The notes beneath the pieces were generated by a model. The model did no database searches. It worked only from the letters and a program-made list of their open reading frames with translations, and was not told the origin of the DNA. The position numbers and the translations under genes are program-made. From Strongylocentrotus droebachiensis (taxonomy: Eukaryota; Echinodermata; Echinoidea; Camarodonta; Strongylocentrotidae): 64,000 bases of DNA. Below are positions 58,001 to 64,000 of the stretch, piece by piece. Where the stretch lies: positions 97,501-161,500 of the forward strand of contig JAVYIG010001825.1 of NCBI GenBank assembly GCA_035222895.1, given 5' to 3'. The first letter of the stretch is position 1. Every line of letters starts with the position of its first letter.

Positions 58001-61000
58001 ATTATCATCTTTTCAGCCTTCTAACTATTTCATCACCTCAGATTTTGAGAGTGAACTACGTTTAAAACACTTTATGAGAACATGTATTTCAAAAATCCCT
58101 ATGAAGATGCGATGTTGCAGCACAAATTTTGCTTTTTGGTCATTTAAGAGTGAGATAGTATTTGTAATTTTTTGTGAGGGATACACTTCTAACCATGGTT
58201 TGTAATGATCAAAGAAACTATAAAACAATATCATGATGCAAATTCTTGAAATAAATATAATATTTCATTGGGAAACTTGTTTTTAAAAAGAGTTTGGTAA
58301 GGTTTTTTTTTTTAATGGATCAGAAAGAACAAAATAACTATTGGCCCATAGACTGAAACTTCTATACAATACTTTGTTTGTTCATTTAGAGGTAATATAA
58401 ATTGTCTATTCCAATGCAAGTCAACATCATTTTCCTTAACCTGCTGAATACTAAATCCAAGAATTACTTGGCCCTAGGTCTATGGTCCGGGGAGAATATA
58501 TATTATACTGAGATCAAATGCTACTAAATAGATTAACTTGAACACGTGCATGTAAATTCACTTCACTTATAAAAACTCTCTCTGAATGAAAAAAACCAAC
58601 ATGGTATAAACAGATTTTTGCCTTTCATTTACATAAATTCAATACTTGTGTGAATTTCTTCATGAAAACAAAAGTGGCATACAAAACAAACATGATAAAC
58701 AGGGAGGGCCCTGTGAATCAAAAGAGGAGAAATTGCCAACTGAAAATTCACAAATTCGAGATTATTACTGTACATGTACATGCAATTGGTGACTAAAACA
58801 AACAAAAAAGGGTGCTCTTCTACACAGTGTTGATCTTGAACGTAAAGTAGAGACACAAACAAATATGTTTGAAATATACAGAGGGAAAGAAAAATCAGAA
58901 AATAAAACATAGAGCGTAGTAAGAAGACACGACAGGCTGATATGGAATGCACAAAAACCTTTGGGTTGTGGTGAAACTAGGGAATGAAAACACACAAAGA
59001 AGTACAAAAATAAGAGAAAATAATGTTGAACTTTGAACTTTGACCCTTGAACCATGATGAGAAGAGTCCCCCTTTCTCAAAACCACGATGTCAGGAGAAT
59101 ATTAAAACCAGCAAATTAACATGCTTAGACTGGGGATAGGCTTAAAAATAAATGTTGGGAGAAGGAATAAATAAGTTCATTTTTATCATGAGCACCATAG
59201 GATAGTTATGTTGTAGCATTATAACAATTTATGGAAAAGGGATGGATTTATTTGCATGATTACATCGGGCCTTAGGTACTTTACCAGTTGCCCATATGTG
59301 AAGAAAAGGAAAAAAATTAAATCTGACTTTTCATTGCAATCTTCAGTTCCAATAATAATACAAACTATGTGACTTTGATATGATAAAATTGAATCCACAT
59401 TGAATTTTATGAAATATGAATATTTGAAATTTGTCAAATAAAATGAACCAAAAGAGATGAGGGTTATGGAGAAGAGTATTAAAACACAATGTCCAATATG
59501 TGCATACCCGTCTCGGTGATTTTCAGTGTATATCAACAATCAGAAAGTTTTGTAAAGATTAGGTTAACATTTCAATGGTCTCATAAGCTGGGATAGTACA
59601 TATTTTACAATGCGATCACCAATTCCACAAACTTCTACAGAACTACTCCCAATGTGCAATTTGATTAACAAAACTCAAATCTACATGTACCTATAAAATG
59701 CAAACATTCTTTCTTTTCTAATGATAACTCAAAAGCAGCACATTCCAATGACTTCCAACTTCTTTTTTTAAAGAGGACAGAAAATGTATCTCCAGCGCCG
59801 ACGACACATTTCTAAACAACCCGTGAGATGAACCATTTCTCACTACAGAGACGACCATCTTCTTAGCCAAATAATAAAAAACATTGAGAAAATCATTTAC
59901 AAGTAGAAGATTTCCTGCATAATATTTACATGTGCTGAAATGCATTTAAATATATACACGTATATATTCATAACATAGTGGTAGGTTTGATCTTAAAAAC
60001 TACAAATAAGTATTCTTGACTCACGTAATATTTCCCCAACATTGTCAAATCTCAAAACCGTTTTCTGCTCTTAGCTTAAAAAATATATAAGTACATGTAC
60101 ATCATATGCAAGATTATGGGAATTATTTTTCCCTTCTCTCTCAAAGAGCAATTTCTCAGTTTTCTATTTTCAGGATGAATTGCACTTTTTACTTAGATTA
60201 TCAAAGGGAGGGGGCAGAAGATGTAGGAAAACGTCCACTTTGTTGCCAATTTTCAGATCACCACTGTCTGTACTGATCTTTTCCCCCACGTTAATAACTG
60301 CATAAGAATGCACAGCTCATCCACTTCATACATTCCAACTCCATCGAGTACCAACAAATGTGAGTACCCAATCAACAAGAGATATCTTCCTTTCATCAAA
60401 TAATTTTCCAAAACAAGAAGAATGTTGATACTAATTCGAATTAAAACCTTGAAATCACACTCCTGTTGTACTTTTCTTAATACTTTGGTATGTCATATCT
60501 CCACACAACTATTTAATAAAAAAGGCAAACCCAGGATATTCTACGGGTGATTTTTTTTATAGAATCAAAAAATTTAGGACGGCTGTAAATCTTGCTTTAT
60601 CCAATAAATACTGTTAGAAAATGATAATGAGATTCAAACCCTGCTTTTAGTAATGATATTGATACCAATGCCTGAATAAGCGCAATGGTTTGGCACATAC
60701 CATGTGCCATTTTTATTCCCTGGGTTGAGAAATGGAATAATATTTAAATACCTTGGCTAGGAACAAACCATTCAGTGTGGACATGAATGCTTTTTACTGA
60801 AACATCATCATTTATTTCATTGTATGTTTACAACATTACCACCCTAAGGCTGTTACCAATAATATGAACCAAATGTTCTTTAACACATTTGCTCTCTTAA
60901 ATTCAAATCTTATATTAATTATGAAAACTTGCTATCGATGACCAAAGAACATGAAAGGTCCTTATGTGGAATGTACTTTCTGAATGGTGAGTTCAGATGA

Positions 61001-61133
61001 AGAGATTCGATAGAAACTAACCAACTTTTGACCTCTTTACCTTTCACCATTGGAGGAAAATGTCATATGTTTGACTGTATCAGACTGTAGAAAGGTCACA
61101 CTGAAACAAATTTTAAACATCTACAGGGCTCAA
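55090..61133. other. Long AT-rich stretch without a supported gene
   Basis: Six kilobases of AT-rich DNA with many in-frame stops on both strands and a C run near 57730. Open frames (for example near 58630-59055 on the minus strand) lack coding character. It may include the 3' UTR of the convergent CaM kinase-like gene. No RNA gene seen. Confidence 0.45.
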
Positions 61134-61756
61134 TACAGTAAAACATGCTTTAATAAACAACCACCTGTCTATAAAGACCACAAATTGGGTTTCTCTTGAA
61201 CAGCATTTCTTAATGAAACATGTATCAACATGAACCTGTATGTAAAGATCACCTGCCAATATAGACGACATCATTCATTTCTCTTAAACACCATTTCTCA
61301 ATAAAACCAGTACAAGTGAACCTGTATATAAAGAACATCTGTTTATAAAGACCACATTTTGTGTTTACATTGAGCAGTGTTTACCAATGAAATTGGTATT
61401 AAAGTGGAGCTGTATGAAAAATAAAACCTGTCAATAAAAAAAGTAAATTTGTTTCCATGAACAGTGATTCTAACTGAAACCTTTTTATCAAAAGGGAACC
61501 TACGTTTACCTTAAAGCCCATCTGCACAAATTTGGCCAGGGGGGTTAGACCTCCCTGCAAGGTCACTGACAGGTGGTTATCTCATCAAATCAGCTCTCAA
61601 TTAACATTAAAAAAAGAGGATCATGGGGGACCAACAGGCACCGATTAGGCATTCTTTGCTATATAGAGGGCGCAAGTTGCTATAAGTAGTGCAGTGGGGC
61701 TTTAAAAGACAGGTTTTCTTGTTCACCTTGAACGATCTTTGTATACAGGTTTGACT
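61134..61756. mobile_element. Diverged CAAACCTG-family repeat with a nested repeat
   Basis: Repeated CTGTATATAAAGACCAC-like motifs and a right end ACAGGTTTGACT. A separate repeat shared with 52589-52762 is embedded at 61535-61697. Confidence 0.5.
61535..61697 (-). repeat. Dispersed repeat shared with 52589-52762 (inverted)
   Basis: Contains TTTGCTATATAGAGGGCGC and TCAAATCAGCTCTCAATTAA; lies just beyond the stop codon of the CaM kinase-like gene, in its probable 3' UTR. Confidence 0.7.
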
Positions 61757-61828
61757 CAACGTTTCAGAAGCTGTACACATGCGGAATAAGGAAGGGGGCT
61801 CTCATCTCCTGGAAGGGTCTGGCACCCT

Positions 61829-61978
61829 CTATTCTGCTGCCGAGGCTGTCGCTGCGGCTGCCATGACGGCTCCTTTCATGGTGGTCGCCTCAGAGCCTCC
61901 AGAGGCGGCGGCGAAGGCGGGGATGATCTCACCCATGGCTCCTAGACGCTGCATTGCAATCACTGCTGCTGCTACAGC
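61829..61978 (-). CDS. CAMK4: CaM kinase IV-like, calmodulin-binding segment and C-terminus (last exon)
   Basis: Minus strand, acceptor CCCTCCAG just above 61978, stop TAG at 61829-61831. Reads AVAAAVIAMQRLGAMGEIIP and an Ala-rich end (KGAVMAAAATASAAE). Joined to the previous exon in phase 0 this gives RKLKAVAAAVIAMQRLG, matching the CaMKIV layout RKLKAAV..V....RLG. The splice falls inside the calmodulin-binding helix. The tail is about 49 residues, shorter than the long acidic tail of vertebrate CaMKIV. The gene is convergent with paralog B. Confidence 0.72.
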   Translation of the reverse strand, partial: AVAAAVIAMQRLGAMGEIIPAFAAASGGSEATTMKGAVMAAAATASAAE

Positions 61979-62385
61979 CTGGAGGGGAGGAGAAAGGAAG
62001 GAGATGGTGCACAAAATACATGTTAGAACCACAAATTGTAATGGATATCACAGGGATGCAAGTTAGAATGTACACAAAAAGGCCTACGGTAAACTATGGT
62101 CTGAAAATGACTCGCCAGGGCCTGAATTCAGGATATTGCCTGAAAACTGGCATCCCTGATATCGATGGGGAGATTGGGCACATAATACATGTCAGGATAT
62201 TTAGAGATAGCAAAATAGATGTGAATTCGGAGACCATGCACAAGATACATGTCCCGGTATCTAAGTATTTCAAACAATTTGGATTTGAAGATGGAGCAAA
62301 TGATACAGTGTACATGTCAGGATATCAGCGAGCAATGAGAGCAAATGCAACATAATTGACTTCATTTCTAAATATATATTTTAAG

Positions 62386-62600
62386 ATAGTTAAGTTCGTA
62401 GAATAATGGTCTTGTAATCCGGTGACCCGGGTTAGAAACCAAGTCGATGCGCTAGTGCCCTTTGGTAAGGCATTACTCCTCACTACCAGGTCCATTGGAA
62501 AGGACCTAAAGCCGTCGGCCCTCTGGTTGCTTACTTACAAGCATTTATGCTTTCTTAGCAGTCAGGTAAAATAACCATCACATCATCATCATCATATCGT
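62386..62600 (+). mobile_element. tRNA-derived SINE, second subfamily
   Basis: GGTCTTGTAATCCGGTGACC, a degraded B box GGTTAGAAACC, GTGCCCTTTGGTAAGGCATT and an ATC-repeat tail. In the CaM kinase intron; the same family as 63886-64000. Confidence 0.72.
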
Positions 62601-63432
62601 TGGTTTATCATATAATATTTGATCTCCTCAGTCATTACACAGGATCGGGTGAAGTAGCCATCTTTCATGAAGTTGCAGGGGCAATTATAGCGCTCTCATA
62701 TCAATATCAATTTACATCGCAAGCAGGGGGCATGATTAAGCATTGCAATCTTTCTCTCTCTCTCTCTCTCTGCGCCTTTAGAATAAGTATACATCTACCC
62801 TTCAAATTTCTTCTATGTATTAAAGCATGCCAATTAAAATTACAGGCTGCCTTCCTGCTGACTACACAGCATGAAATGTATTTTGTCCCTTTTCGGACCA
62901 GTGGCCATGAAAACATTCTTGACACAGATCATTAAACTCACATATTCTGTTTCAGTTTCTGCATCCCTGGTTGGGGGAATTTCTAGGTCATGTTTTGAAC
63001 GGTAAAGGACAAATTTGAATGGAATTGACCATGGAAGCATTTAATTGCCATCTTCTTCATAACTAGCTATCTGCTATCATAAGGACAGCAACATCTGAGG
63101 ACCAACTTTAAAGCCTGATATATTTTGAATGAGAACATGATTTGTTTCTAGGCTTTTCTGTTTGAGGACCTTGCTCTAACAAGCCCAGCTTCTTTAAGGT
63201 CTCCTCTTTCTTTCATGTACAAAACATGATCTTACATAAGTAAATTTTCATAGAATTTCTTTTGTTAATGACACGAGTTGTATGTTGATTATTAATATTG
63301 CACTTTAAATATGTTTGTTATATTGATAATCTGCTGTTCTTGTTACTTTGTCTTTCTTTTTTTTTAAATCCTATGTACAAATGTGAAAGAAGAAATAAAA
63401 ATGAACTATGAACTACATGTATGATATTTTGT

Positions 63433-63627
63433 CACCACCACCACCACCACCACCACCACCACCACCACCACCACCACCACCACCACCACCACCACCACCA
63501 CCACCACCACCACCACCACCACCACCACCACCACCACCACCACCACCACCACCACCACCACCACCACCACCACCACCACCACCACCACCACCACCACCAC
63601 CACCACCACCACCACCACCACCACCAA
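63433..63627 (+). repeat. Pure CAC/GTG microsatellite, about 65 units
   Basis: Uninterrupted (CAC)n in the last intron of the CaM kinase-like gene, about 55 bases past the donor. Long poly-His, poly-Pro and poly-Val frames here are artefacts. Confidence 0.95.
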
Positions 63628-63681
63628 CAGCACCACATACGGTAACACCTCCATCGGCCTCATCCTCTTATAGTCCTGTAC

Positions 63682-63849
63682 CTTCAGTTTTCTCTTGGCA
63701 TTGAATTCCTTGATGTTCTCAATGGTTGTGCATGGTATGTTCTTGGTACTGGCTGCGCTGTTCTCCTCCCTGACCCATGGGTGATGTAGAGCGCCCTCTG
63801 CGCATAGTCTCTTCTTGGGGTCCGTTACCAGAAGTCTGTCGATGAAATC
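63682..63849 (-). CDS. CAMK4: CaM kinase IV-like, end of kinase domain (penultimate coding exon)
   Basis: Minus strand, acceptor TTCTAG above 63849 and donor GTACAG below 63682; 56 codons, phase 0 to 0. It reads DFIDRLLVTDPKKRLCAEGA, then LHHPWV, and ends IKEFNAKRKLK. DPxKR...HPWV is the last subdomain (XI) of CaMK-family kinases, and FNAxRKLK opens the autoinhibitory/calmodulin-binding segment of CaMKIV (FNARRKLKAAV in the vertebrate protein, from memory). The ATP-binding and catalytic exons would lie right of the window. CASK and CaMKII share FNARRKLKGA, but the continuation in the next exon fits CaMKIV best. Confidence 0.75.
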
Positions 63850-63885
63850 CTAGAATGAGAAAGGGTAAAAAACTTCACTGATAGT

Positions 63886-64000
63886 AGCTCAGTTGGTAGA
63901 GCAGTGATCTCGTAATCCGGTGACCCGGGTTCGAAACCAAGTCGATGCGTTAGTGCCCTTTGGTAAGGCATTAATCCTCATCACCAGGTCCCTCAGAGAG
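63886..64000 (+). mobile_element. tRNA-derived SINE, cut by window end
   Basis: Intact A box TAGCTCAGTTGG and B box GGTTCGAAACC, followed by the body TAGTGCCCTTTGGTAAGGCA. The shared body marks it as a SINE, not a functional tRNA gene. Confidence 0.72.

Noticed and set aside
58629..59055. Minus-strand hydrophobic open frames of about 100 codons
   Set aside because: AT-rich chance frames overlapping each other, with no splice context or recognisable domain.
61779..62066. Plus-strand Ala-rich open frame of 95 codons
   Set aside because: Antisense shadow of the terminal CaM kinase-like exon, which has the acceptor, stop and family match.
63408..63704. Poly-Pro, poly-His, poly-Val and poly-Trp open frames
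   Set aside because: All are frames of a pure CAC repeat in an intron.
63886..63960. Possible functional tRNA gene
   Set aside because: Has A and B boxes but continues into the body sequence shared with the SINE at 62386-62600.

Overview
This is eukaryotic, AT-rich, intron-rich animal DNA. Short exons with GT/AG boundaries sit in introns full of microsatellites, tRNA-derived SINEs and foldback (MITE-like) elements. MAM-domain arrays, TTAGGG-like repeats and the SINE style suggest a deuterostome, most likely an echinoderm such as a sea urchin. The species call is inference; no rRNA or mitochondrial marker is present.

Layout. (1) About 636-18578, + strand: paralog A of a membrane protein with six MAM domains. 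The signal-peptide exon lies left of the window. (2) 18579-22175: intergenic, holding a ~1.2 kb repeat (about 19459-20644). (3) 22176-53300, + strand: paralog B, complete by prediction: 20 coding exons and 1192 residues, with a signal peptide, six MAM domains, a Thr/Pro-rich stalk, one transmembrane helix and a short tail. A and B share exon order, intron phases, a split exon in MAM1 and an unsplit MAM5/MAM6 junction exon, so they are an old tandem duplication. (4) 53301-61828: 3' flank of B and a long AT-rich stretch with no supported gene. (5) 61829-63849, - strand: the last two coding exons of a CaM kinase IV-like gene, convergent with B.

The most unusual part is the 8.3 kb intron of paralog B before the MAM5 exon at 48304. 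A 43-bp sequence, made of the splice acceptor region and the first 25 bases of that exon, occurs twice (40569-40611 and 48286-48328), bracketing 7.7 kb. That segment holds a 4.84 kb interval bounded by 32-bp inverted repeats, with nine copies of a 15-mer (GTTTCGGAGGCTTCA), spliceable minus-strand exons of an unrecognised protein, and a CCAAT/CRE promoter-like cluster. Paralog A has a parallel oddity: a truncated copy of its MAM3 exon (9791-9890), ending in a stop codon and running into a GAT microsatellite.

The two MAM proteins are probably cell-surface adhesion or receptor-like molecules. MAM domains mediate extracellular interactions; no enzyme domain is visible. Their tails share a YKNE..D..PFSG motif. 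All gene models are read by eye from splice signals, frame and phase, without transcript evidence.
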